Shown piece after piece: positions 35,811 to 45,531 of a stretch of 64,000 nucleotides of DNA. The first letter of the stretch is position 1. Each line of letters opens with the position of its first letter. This DNA comes from Rhizodiscina lignyota (Eukaryota > Ascomycota > Dothideomycetes > Aulographales > Rhizodiscinaceae), in assembly GCA_010015805.1 (NCBI GenBank), contig ML978122.1, positions 592,453-656,452 of the forward strand, written 5' to 3'. The notes beneath the pieces are model-generated. The model was not told where the DNA came from. It saw only the letters and a program-made list of their open reading frames with translations, and did no database searches. Made by a program: the position numbers and the translations under genes.

Positions 35811-36230
35811 TATAAACCACCTTGCGATAGCTCCGATACCAGTAGTGCTAGCTACCTCGGGCATCGTGCTAGAGGGTAGGGTAGGTACCTGCGATGAGCA
35901 GAAGGACGTGAAGACGCTGCACTTTTACACGGTACGCTACACGGTACACGTACTTCAAGGGCGGGTCGAAAGAAGGCCTGACGGACGACTCCCTGCAGGC
36001 GGTGGCTTGACGGTTGGATAGAAGAGGGCTGAGCAGGGGAACCATGCTTTGACTGAAGGGGATATATAGCAACTGGAACGATTAGCCAGATGAAAATACA
36101 AAGCAAGCACGGTAAAGTCGCGCGATTCTAGTAAATATACTCTAAACTATTCGTTATCAAAGCTCTACACATGATCTCGCTGGCCTTGAGGAATAACATC
36201 ATCTTAACTCGGAATGTTACAGGTCCGTAG
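35811..36230 (+). pseudogene. Unnamed family X, copy C (decayed second-exon duplicate)
   Basis: A tandem duplicate of the 35375-35790 stretch, offset about 441 bases, including copy B's 3' flank (AAAGCAAGCACGG(C/T)(G/A)AAGTCGCG in both). The coding match is LAIAPIPVVLATSGIVLE, then frameshifts, then SLQAVA followed by a stop where copy B has Arg. Several TGG, CGA and CAG codons of copy B are TAG or TGA here, and the copy is more AT-rich, as RIP would produce. No first exon is present. Confidence 0.7.
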
Positions 36231-36308
36231 AGAGAGGTGAGACTGAAGGAAACGTGATTCAGGATATGGTACAACTGAGGATATACATACAAAATCCGGT
36301 GGCAGCTT

Positions 36309-37645
36309 TCATCTGTACCGCGCGCCATCCTTTTTCTTATATCTCATCGGCGTTATTGGCGCCTTCTTAAACTCAATATCCGCGCCCTCGATGCCATTCC
36401 TCTCCATGACGTCCTTCGTCGTCTCGTCCCATGACGTTCTGAACATCGTGACGCCGATTGGCTTGAGCGGGAACTGGCTTACAAGCCTCCTCATTGTGAA
36501 CGTGTTCCTCGTATACTTCTCAGACAGAGCATTCTTGTCAATAGTCACGTCCTCTGGTTGCTGAAGAATCCACACACTGAGACGATGCCAGGGACTTCCC
36601 TTCTGAGCGTGTGGCGGATACCACGGCATCACTGTGCTCTCTTGCGCCACCTCACCCAAATCAACCACTCCAGAAGTAGGACTGACCCGAACGTTCGTGA
36701 ACAGCGCATGGCATCGATGATCAAAGTCGTCCTCTTCCACATTCGGGACGTCCGAGTCCACGACTGCGATCGTGACAAGCCGCTCGCCTTGGTCAAAGGC
36801 CTGCATACGCAGCGTCGGCGCATGCTCGGTCTTATCTGTGTTCAGTCGCTCGCCGTGCTGCACGCGTTTCCCTTTGAAGGAGATGTTCAATTGGACGATG
36901 GGATCGATTGTCGGTAGCACGTCGGGGATGACATTCATTTGGGTGATGCGCTGCATGACGATCTTGTGTTCGTATGAGCGCCATTTTTGGTCCGCTAGGT
37001 GTCGGTAGACGGGTTTGCTCATGTCGCCTGCATGTCAATTAAGGTCAGCTTCGCCCGTCGAGTCTTATCTGTGAAAGGTGGCTTACCGAAGCCATCCTCG
37101 AACTTCCGCTTTACGAGCGGATCATTGATGTCCGCTTGAACTTTGAGCCATTCCAGATGCTTCCGGCTTAGGAACAAGCTATCCTTGAGGCCCTGTAGCT
37201 TCGTATGGCCGTTCGGATCCTGAGCAGTTTCCACCGTCTTTATCTTTTCTAACAGTTTGGATATTCTTTTCCTCTGCTCTTCAATCTTCTCTACCTTATC
37301 CAATCGATCTTCCGCGAGAACTCTCCGCGCCTCCTGGAAACATTGGTAGGGTAGTTGTTCGAATGGAATATTGCTCGCGTGCTCAAGGGCAGCTCTTCGA
37401 CGGCGTGAGCCAATGACTTTAGGTTGAGATGACACCTGCGACTGTGACGGACTCGATGAAGCTAATATCGCGTCGATGGCGGGTTGAGACAATGTTGATT
37501 GTTGGATATCGACATCGTCTGTTCTCCTCGCGGAGGTGCTGAACGATTTGGAGGCGAGTCTTGAGGATTGCACTCTGGGGCTGAGTACTCTAGAGCATCT
37601 TAAGCAAAGACCAAGTGGTCTCATGCTGCTCTGTAAGGAGGCCAT
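36309..37645 (-). CDS. MRPL35: Mitochondrial large-subunit ribosomal protein mL38 (MRPL35, PEBP fold)
   Basis: Component of the mitoribosome large subunit. Two exons, 37645-37087 and 37027-36309, about 425 aa. The N-terminus is basic and hydroxylated (RVQSSRLASKSFSTSARR), fitting mitochondrial import. A helical region (EKIEEQRKRISKLLEKI) is followed by a PEBP-like domain: PDVLPTIDPIVQLNISF, FDQGERLVTIAVVDSDVPN, DFDHRCHALFTNV, PWYPPHAQKGSPWHRLSVWILQQP and TMFRTSWDE. The intron is GTAAGC ... ATGCAG and restores GDMSKPVYRHLADQKW. It is transcribed away from the IF-3 gene. Confidence 0.9.
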
Positions 37646-37860
37646 GGGATACACAATAACTTTGGTATCCGAGCTTCACATTGGACGAGGTCGAAGAAAA
37701 GTTGCGCCAAGCTCAAGCCACGCTGACAGGGGTCTAGTTGAGCCTCATTAATCTCAGATCTCGTGGAGCTTTCCGTACTTCACATAGAATCGGTCGCTTT
37801 ATTCTAGTTAGTTCCTTGAATCGATTCTCTACTTCCTCTCTACCTTAATCCACTCTGAGA
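37646..37860. promoter_or_regulatory. Shared divergent promoter of mL38 and mitochondrial IF-3 genes
   Basis: Only 215 bases separate the two start codons, so both promoters and 5' UTRs must lie here. Co-expression of two mitochondrial translation genes is the natural reading, but this is inferred from layout only. Confidence 0.6.
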
Positions 37861-38670
37861 ATGTTTTGTCCGCACTCAAGAGCACCCCTCGAAGCTCTTT
37901 TCCGTATCTTCGTCCCAAGTCTACACCCATCACCAATTCGCCCAATACAACGCCTTGCACAGGCCCGACGGCGTTCAATTGGGAGCGTCCTCATCCCAAA
38001 TCATTCTTTACAGCTTCGCGATTTTTCTCTTCAGCAAGTCCGGCATTACAAAAGGAGCAGGCCAAACTCTGGTACAGTCGTTCCCGACCGAAACCGACCA
38101 CCATGCGACGAAGAAATTGGCACCACTCGCGTGAATTTGGTCACTTCAGACGGCAGATTCTTGCCGGCGCAACCAATACACCAGATCCTGCGAACATACA
38201 ACCGCGAGACGCATACACTGATGCAGCTCCAAGCTGGTAATCCCGACGCACCTCGTATCGAACAGCAACATTGGCCAGTGGCAAAGATAGTCTCGCACCA
38301 AGAACTACGCGATATAGACGCCAAGAAACGAGAGGCCATCAAACAGCAGAAGAAGACGACGGCAAGCAGCAAGCAGATGGAGCTGAGCTGGGTGATCGGA
38401 GAGAACGATCTGGGCCACCGGCTGAAGAAGATCCGGGAGTTTCTGGAGGAGGGGCGGAAGGTAGAGATTACAGTCACGACGAAGAGGGGGATGAGAGCTG
38501 TCACGGAGAAGGAATGTGCGGGTTTGGTAGCGAAGTTGAGGAGGATACTTGGGACGGTGAATGGGGCGAAGGAATACAAAGAGCCGGAGGGGAGTGTGGG
38601 AAAGATGTATATGATGTTTTGGGAGGCTAAGACTAAGAAGAAAGATCAGAAGACAGAACAGAAGACATGA
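37861..38670 (+). CDS. Mitochondrial translation initiation factor IF-3
   Basis: Single exon of 269 codons from ATG 37861. The long basic leader (ARRRSIGSVLIPNHSL, QQVRHYKRSRP) suits mitochondrial targeting. The IF-3 N domain reads CDEEIGTTRVNLVTSDGRFL, with QPIHQILRTYNRETHTLMQL. The C domain reads KQMELSWVIGENDLGHRLKKIREFLEEGRKVEITVTTKRG, ending in MMFWEAK and a Lys-rich tail. This is the usual fungal mtIF3 (Aim23-like) layout. It converges on the uL4m gene with 133 bases between stops. Confidence 0.9.
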   Translation: MFCPHSRAPLEALFRIFVPSLHPSPIRPIQRLAQARRRSIGSVLIPNHSLQLRDFSLQQVRHYKRSRPNSGTVVPDRNRPPCDEEIGTTRVNLVTSDGRFLPAQPIHQILRTYNRETHTLMQLQAGNPDAPRIEQQHWPVAKIVSHQELRDIDAKKREAIKQQKKTTASSKQMELSWVIGENDLGHRLKKIREFLEEGRKVEITVTTKRGMRAVTEKECAGLVAKLRRILGTVNGAKEYKEPEGSVGKMYMMFWEAKTKKKDQKTEQKT

Positions 38671-38803
38671 TTTTGAAATAGGGATCGCTGTCTATTTGGT
38701 GATATGCTACATGTGAATCTGGAGGATCTCCAATATGTTACAAGAACGTCTCCAGGGACAGTATGGATGCGAATAGAGAAGAGCCATCACTACCGTGAAT
38801 GAT

Positions 38804-39804
38804 TTAGCCACGCCTGGTCCGTCTCACCAAATCACTCTGATGCATCTTCAGCATCCAGTCCAGTGCTCTCTTCTCGACGACCAATCGTCCTGTCTTCAGC
38901 AGGTCCTTAACATCCACATCATCAACCAAGAGCGCTCTCCCTTCCTCTTCTGCGTCTTCCAGTCCACTGAATATACCGACCTTCTCCTCTGCATCCTGCA
39001 AGGACGAAATAATCGTGCTCCTCCTATGTCCCTGCCCCCATCCCAACCTTCCAAAAACCTCCTTAATCCACATCTTTCCTCCTTCCTTCCCCCCAATATT
39101 CAAGCTATCCACGACAATCAACTCCCCCCTCCTGTACCGATAACTCAGCGCCGTCCGCCATGCAATATCATACATCTTCTTCGGCAAATCCGTGCTGAAA
39201 TCCCTCGGCTTGGGCCCAAACGCACGCCCTCCGCCGCGCAGCATGGGACTCTTCTTGTCGCCTAATCGTGCTTTACCAGAACCCTTCTGCGGCCGGATCT
39301 TGCGCCCGCTGCCATGCACCTCGGTGCGCCATTTCGTGCTCGCCGTGCCCTGGCGGGACGCGTCGCCTTCGAATACGACGGCGCGGTAGAGCAGGTCTTT
39401 CCGCGGAGGGAGATATAGGTGTGTGGATGGGTATGTGAGGAAGCGGAGAGGCTCGAGGGTGGGAAAGTCGTAGAGCGTTGTGAGGACGGTTTGGGGGGCC
39501 ACATGTGATGGGACCTGGGCATTGGCAGATACACCACTATCGACACTTCGGCCAAATGAGCCAGACGTTGTGAGGTGGCGTGGTGGTGCGGTTATCGGGT
39601 TGTTTTCGACGACTGGAGGGATTGAGACGTGGGTAGCCATGTGCCGTCTGGACTGCGCATCGGGTCTCTTTTGCTGGATCTGTTAGCTGGTGGTAGCAAA
39701 GTTTTAGGGCCAGAGCTCACATTGCGGAATGTCCTTGAGATAACATTATGCTTCGGCCGAAGGGGAAGAGCATTGAGGCAATGCTCTATTCGTTTAGTAG
39801 CCAT
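38804..39804 (-). CDS. YML6: Mitochondrial large-subunit ribosomal protein uL4m
   Basis: Two exons, 39804-39721 and 39673-38804, about 317 aa. The 47-nt intron (GTGAGC ... AGCTAAC ... CCAG) joins a basic import leader (RPKHNVISRTFRN) to QKRPDAQSRRHMATH. The uL4 core is plain: STKWRTEVHGSGRKIRPQKGSGKARLGD, MLRGGGRAFGPKPRDFS, LPKKMYDIAWRTALSYRYR, ELIVVDSL. The C-terminal block with a DVKDLLK motif is as in Yml6. It completes a three-gene mitochondrial translation group with mL38 and IF-3. Confidence 0.92.
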
Positions 39805-40817
39805 GCGAAGTTGGATGTGCGATTGAAGACTTCGAGGTCTGATTTCACGGATGTTACAGCTCGATTTTGAGCCGGGCCGTCGGCCAATCAGCGTAGCCTG
39901 TTCACGTCCCTACATTTTTCTCCGTGAACCCATCATCTATTTACTGCAACGTTATTGCATTTGTATCATTGCAAACAGAGACGTCTAGACCTACTGCACA
40001 AGCTCAGCAATGATGGTCTGCTTGGTTGGTGCAGCTTCTGCCATTAACATACGAAGGAGCAAGTTTCCTGTGGGCGAACTGTCTACAGAGCCACCTTATT
40101 CCAGACGCCAGCACTTCTAAGGAGCTTTCGCATATTGCTGAGTTCAGATTTGACCTTATTAGGGAGGAGTTTGCCATGCCTGCCTTAGAAGATTTGCTTC
40201 TCGTTGTCGCAGACAAGAGATGTCGTTTGAGGCCTCATTCGCTCAGGAGAAGGTAGCTTCTTCGCAGCCTCACTAGGCATTTTTGCTTGCCTTACTTCAA
40301 TGCTTCAAGCTTTCAAGTATCGCTGCTAGCCTATTGCCTTTTCTAGGTATATTCACCCTAGGTCTCCATTGATTTATAGATTTGAACAGCCGGAGATATC
40401 TGATAAGTCTCGTTTGGCCCATATCTTCTCACCGCTCTTCAAGAACATCAGACCACTCATGGAAAGCCTGTCGTCCGAAGAGCACGATAAAGGGTACGTA
40501 TCTGCTAGGACCTCCTCGGCGCCAAGCCTGGGCTCTGCAAAAGAGGGCATTTAGTTTTTCACCTCCCACTTCTTACGCGCGTTTTTGGCCGGCAAGTGGT
40601 GCTCGATACAGTTACGTGCATATTATTCTGCAAGGCTTTGCTGCTTGCATCCGCCTTTGACCGGCTTGGACTGGGATCCGCCCCACACCCAGCAAAAACC
40701 GACTTTCAGCCTCATCATCTTTCATTTTCTTGCGTTTCTCTCATTCTGCTGATTTCGAGAGGCTGAAGAGTTGCGAGGCGCCTTGACGGAGGGAGCTTGT
40801 GCCATGTCTTGGGCAAG
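39805..40817. other. Divergent intergenic region, no gene seen
   Basis: 1 kb between uL4m (-) and the CorA-like gene (+). Pyrimidine-rich stretch (CATCTTTCATTTTCTT) at 40720-40750 is typical of a fungal transcription-start region. Open frames at 40026-40256 and 40369-40660 have no family features. Confidence 0.5.
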
Positions 40818-43160
40818 ATGAGCGTCGAAGCGCTCCAAGCACAACTACACCAATTAGAAGCGCAGCGCGATGCGTATCTTGAGATATTTAACAGGACTCA
40901 TGCGGCGGTGAGAGATACGCTCGCGCAAGCAGGAGAGGCCCAGGGACGTGGGACGCGGCAATCTCTAGAGCTTCCTGCTTCACCAGCTTCGCCGACTCTT
41001 CAAGCTCCATTTCCGGCCTTGTCTGTGTCGCCTCCACCTTTATCGCGAAAGCATTCAAATATAGGCGGCCATCGCTACGGAGACTCCAATCCAGCCTTCT
41101 CCACTTATGATGCCTCGACGCTCACAGACGATAGTGAGAGTGATGAAGACGAACTATTCTATGTCCGGCAGCATTTACCGACGCAGAGTTTCGACCACGA
41201 GCATCTTCGTGAACATCTAAAGAGCTACAAGTTCGACTGGCATGGCAGACAAATTCTCGCCAACGTCGTCAACGACAAAGGCCGCCTGAAGAATCCGTCC
41301 TTGTTTCCAGCCCATGGTGACACTGTTGAAGACAAGAAGAACTACTCTCACTATCAGGTGTTCGATATTGGCACAGATGGTGTACCAGTGGTTGTCACGA
41401 CCTCAAGTGATTTCGATAAAAATGCTCCAAGAGCAAAACAGATATGGCTCGCTATCAAGGACATCAATGCCAGTTTGAAGGATGACGACGATCATGCTGT
41501 CGGCCGCATCACGTATGTCAGCATCACCCCTTTGCCCAATTTGGTCTCACACACAGCAGCATTGCTCGCGAACCGAGCCCGATCCTGTTCGGAGCTCTCC
41601 ATTTGACCTACAATAGCATGTTCGACATGGACGAGCTGTTCCGGCACTTGGTTGAGTCTGAAGCCTCCTCAGTTCACCTCTACCGCGCCTTCGATGATGA
41701 CGAACGACGGCGGAGATCGTTTGTATTCAACTTTGAGTATTACACCATTATCGGAGACGAAAGACAGCCCATGGCATGGCAGCTCGCCGATCTGAATACA
41801 GCGGTGTCTGAGAGCCATCTGCCACTCAGTCGATGCAGTTCTGTCGTGGCACTTACTTTATACGGCAATCCGATTAAGAAGATTCGCAACTCTGCTCGGC
41901 GCGCGAAGAAGCGAGACGGCTCAATCTACGATCCATGGGGTGCATGGCAGGTCATCAACATCCAATGCTATCCAGATTGGAAAGCCAAGACCGACGTCCA
42001 CGAGGCATCGAAGCGCTATGTCAATGGGCCTGAAGCGTTCCTATTCACTGTGCTGGGAGAGTTTAAGGATGCGCAAAAGCGGTTTGAAGAGATTTACCGG
42101 CAGATTAGTAAACTTATCACACCGCCGTTAGACTTTATATTCAACGAAGACGCCCGCAATAGGAGACTTTTCGAAGATAAGGACTTCACCTACACGCGCC
42201 GCTATTTCTGGGCCCACCAGACCCTCGGAACAATGAACGACGCCATCCAAGCCATGATCGACGCGTACGAAGACAATTTCACGGAAGAGCTTTGGGACGG
42301 CCGGCATAAGACTCTCTGGCCACTGAGCGACAGCGACCAGTCTGGCCGTAACGAATACTGGAAGAAGCGCTTGCGCAATCTCAAGATGGCTTTCACCCGC
42401 GAGATTGCCTCATTACGCACGCTACAGAAGGAGAACAACGATCGCCGCGCGGAGATCAGGTTCCTGCGCGATCAGCTATTTTCCGGCACGAGTGTCATGG
42501 AATCGAGGAAGAGCGTGGAGCTGTCTGAGATCACGATACAGCAAGGTCGGAATATTAAAGTGCTCACTCTGGTGAACATATTCTTCCTGCCGCTTACTTT
42601 CGTTACTAGCGTATATGGTAAGTCGACCAAGCAATTGAAATATTGAAGAGCGCTAATAGGAGTCAGGAATGACTAACATGCCTACCGAACATCGGTATTG
42701 GATGTTTGGCGTTACGATTACAACGATCTGTGTGCCGTTTTTCCTCCTGATTCTCATGCTTAATAGCAACAAGGGCTACCATTGGTGGGGGCTGAAGCTT
42801 AAGACCTTTCGGGTGTGGAAAAGCAAGCGCAAGCACCAGAAGCGTTCCAAGGACGGCATTGAAGAAGGAGAAGAAGAAGAAGAAGAAGAAGAAGCTGACG
42901 AACCCAGGAAGAAGAAAGATCCGAACTTGGAGCGCAGTTGGTCGGCGCAGCGAGGGATGGAGTTCAGGCTGGGCCAACAGAAGCCGAATAATATGCCAAG
43001 ACGGTATACAGTGGTGGATGTGAGGACGCAGGATCAGGAGAAAGAACCTAAAGAGGCCACGACGCCGCTGCCCACAGTCGAGACCATGGCGGGTGAGCAG
43101 AGCGAGAGCTCATCTTCACAACCTGTCCAGGAGGAAGAGAAGGGACCGTTGGAGAGATGA
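40818..43160 (+). CDS. CorA-like magnesium transporter family protein
   Basis: Membrane protein of the fungal CorA-like divalent-cation transporter family. Three exons, 40818-41512, 41557-42617 and 42667-43160, about 749 aa. The cytosolic N-terminus has a short coiled coil and Ser/Pro-rich disorder, then KSYKFDWHGRQILANV, EPSPILFGALHLTYN, FDMDELFRHLVE and a helical stalk (EIASLRTLQKENNDRRAEI). TM1 is VLTLVNIFFLPLTFVTSVYG, followed by GMTNMP in place of the canonical GMN and then TM2 (FGVTITTICVPFFLLILMLN). The tail has a Glu run and basic clusters. ATG 40818 is preferred over 40797. Intron 1 is only 44 nt and has a CAGCAG double acceptor. Confidence 0.88.
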
Positions 43161-43482
43161 GACGATTTTCATGTTGGTATGATTTCACGACTTGTATGTT
43201 GTCTTATGAGCGACGAGCATGAGCGATGAGCGACGAGCGCACGAGCATTTTCTGGAACTTGTAATTTGCACACTCTATGGACATTGAATTAGTCAATCGT
43301 GAAGATGTACATAATGGATGATGAATGCTGGGGATATCAATCAGGGTCATAGCAAGCGGCGTCAAGGATTTCGTCACACGTAGAAGGAAAGAGAAGGAAC
43401 AGTTCCCACAAAACCCAATGCAGAACCGAAACCGAGCGAAGGTGAACCGTGATGAGGGAAAAAATGCAAGTGGCCCTCCATC
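43161..43482. other. Intergenic between convergent genes with a short direct repeat
   Basis: Holds the 3' ends of the CorA-like (+) and Mid2-like (-) genes. ATGAGCGACGAGC occurs at 43206 and again at 43226, with partial copies beside them. Otherwise unremarkable. Confidence 0.6.
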
Positions 43483-45531
43483 TCAAAGCGCCTGTCCAAC
43501 ACCATAGTCGTCCCCATCGTACGGCTCTGCGGCCGGCTGCGCGCCGCTGTAATACCTCGCTCTACCCCTCTGCCTCTCGTCCTCCATCTTTCTTCTCTCG
43601 TCCTCGATGAGATCGTTCAAGCTCACCCTCCTCCCACTCTCGAACTTCTTCCCTCCCGCACCTTGACCAGCCCCTTGCCCATATCCACCACCCCGCCCAT
43701 TCCCACTCCCCGATGAACTCCCCGAGTCCCTTCCGCCCTGCCACGCCGCCTCCGCACTATGATACGGCCTCAGCGCCGCATCGTCCCTCCGCACGGGCTG
43801 GAAATCGTGGTACGTAATCCCCTTTGGCGGCAGGCGTGGATTCTCCACCGAACGTCGCCACATCACGGGGATAGCGCCACTGTTACTATCTCCAACATCT
43901 TGCTCGCCCTGCAGAGCACGTAGCGCGGGGCTGTTCTGTCGTTTGTTTACGCTCTCGGTGCTAGAGTCGCTGGGAGGTGTGTTGGAGAAGCTGAGGCGGG
44001 CGGGCGAGCGGGTGGGGATGTCGGGGGGTGTTCCGGAGCGGCGGTGGCGGTGGACCGCCCCTAGTGCTGCTGGGGGTGCGCCAATTCCGCTGTCGTGGAG
44101 ATTCGCTGCGGCAATGGCTCGTCGGTATGGGTCGTCCGGGTCGTAATCCGGCATCTCGATTTTGTAGCTGTCGTCACGATGAACGCCGGGACGGTCGGTG
44201 TGTCCTCCGTTTCCATTGTGATGACGGCGGTTGGCAAGCGCTGCTCCGGCGAAGATGCCTGCTGCTGTGCCGCCGTTGTCGCTCAAGAGAGGTTCGTTTG
44301 AGGGTCTTCGTCCGCCTGCAGCGGGACGAACGGCGGCGAATGATGGAGAAGGCAGTTCAACTGGATCTGGACTTAGTGGGCTGACGATACCAGACTTGTA
44401 ACCATTCCCATGCTTGTCCATGCTACTCCTGTGGTTGAGGAGTGTAGACTCAGCAGATGGGTCTTCGGGAGGACTTGTAGCCGGAACTGGCTTGCGTTGG
44501 ATGATGCTGTGTCGCTTTGGTGGTGTGGTTTCTGTTGGTAGCTCGAAGCTCTCCTTTCGAGGAGGGCGATGGCCACTGTGATGCTTCATCGCTGCAGCGC
44601 CCAAAGCAGCACCTCCGGCTCCGATCGCTATCTCCTTGCCCAAGTCGTGGTCTTGATTGTTTGGTGCCCATGCCCCAGGGTTACCACGATGCGCCGGGTG
44701 TATGAAAGAAGACCGTGACGACCGTTTACCTACAGCACTGTATGGTCGTTGGCCAGGAACAGCACCGTCTGTGAGACCGGGTCGGCTATTCGGAGCAGTC
44801 CGTCTCGGAGGTGGAGGCACTGGAACAAAGGGATTATGATGCCTGTTGTGCATGCTCCTGTCAGCCATGGGTACAGCTGCCGCGGCCATGGCATTGTCGT
44901 GCCCTCCCGTAGGCCCTGCGTCTCCTGTATGCCCCGGAAGATCTAGTCTACTGCCAGTGCTGAGGCGCCAGTTTTCGACCTCTGCATCTGTAGGCGCATC
45001 TCCACGGTGCGAACGTCTTCGCCGACGTCGAAGACAGAGCAGTACGATCAGTATCAGTAGTCCAAGAACAACCGCACCAAGGATGGATCCCACGATGATG
45101 GCTACGAGGTTTCCATTGCCTTTGTTCGAAGAGTCCGGTGTAGTCGATGAAGAGGAAACAGCCAGTTGGGTAGAGCTGGCCAAAGAGGATATCGTCGGTT
45201 TTGACGAGTGAGTCGAAGATCTGGACGATGTTCTTGACGATGTGCTGGACGATGTACTTGACGTGCTCGAAGTGCTAGAGGTACTCGTGGATGAAGTTGA
45301 CGAGGACGTCGTGCTCGCAGAAGTACTCGCCGGAGTTGTCGTGGAGGTATCGGCAAGAAGAGATGTGAGCTCGGTGTACATCGAAACCACCTCCGAAGAA
45401 ACGCCTGTGAAGATTGAAACGGCTTCAGAAGCGATATCATCCAGCACCTGCCTCCTGTCGTCGGCGTCCACTCTTCTGATGTACATCTTGGGACTGGCGA
45501 GCCAGAAAGCCAGAATGATAATCCAATCCAT
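43483..45531 (-). CDS. Mid2/Wsc-like single-pass cell-surface sensor
   Basis: Single exon of 682 codons. ATG 45531 begins a signal segment (MDWIIILAFWLASP). The ectodomain from about residue 50 to 130 is almost entirely Ser/Thr (likely O-mannosylated). One transmembrane helix, LVAIIVGSILGAVVLGLLIL, is followed by an Arg stop-transfer cluster (CLRRRRRRS). The long cytoplasmic tail is disordered, with Pro-rich (FVPVPPPPRR), basic and Ser-rich stretches and a Gly-rich C-terminus (SGSGNGRGGGYGQGAG). This layout fits wall-stress sensors of the Mid2/Wsc type. No WSC cysteine domain is present, so Mid2-like is the better label. Confidence 0.8.
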   Translation of the reverse strand: MDWIIILAFWLASPKMYIRRVDADDRRQVLDDIASEAVSIFTGVSSEVVSMYTELTSLLADTSTTTPASTSASTTSSSTSSTSTSSTSSTSSTSSSTSSRTSSRSSTHSSKPTISSLASSTQLAVSSSSTTPDSSNKGNGNLVAIIVGSILGAVVLGLLILIVLLCLRRRRRRSHRGDAPTDAEVENWRLSTGSRLDLPGHTGDAGPTGGHDNAMAAAAVPMADRSMHNRHHNPFVPVPPPPRRTAPNSRPGLTDGAVPGQRPYSAVGKRSSRSSFIHPAHRGNPGAWAPNNQDHDLGKEIAIGAGGAALGAAAMKHHSGHRPPRKESFELPTETTPPKRHSIIQRKPVPATSPPEDPSAESTLLNHRSSMDKHGNGYKSGIVSPLSPDPVELPSPSFAAVRPAAGGRRPSNEPLLSDNGGTAAGIFAGAALANRRHHNGNGGHTDRPGVHRDDSYKIEMPDYDPDDPYRRAIAAANLHDSGIGAPPAALGAVHRHRRSGTPPDIPTRSPARLSFSNTPPSDSSTESVNKRQNSPALRALQGEQDVGDSNSGAIPVMWRRSVENPRLPPKGITYHDFQPVRRDDAALRPYHSAEAAWQGGRDSGSSSGSGNGRGGGYGQGAGQGAGGKKFESGRRVSLNDLIEDERRKMEDERQRGRARYYSGAQPAAEPYDGDDYGVGQAL

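Noticed and set aside
43943-44839. Several + strand open frames opposite the Mid2-like gene
   Set aside because: They are antisense shadows of the Ser/Pro/Gly-rich minus-strand coding sequence.
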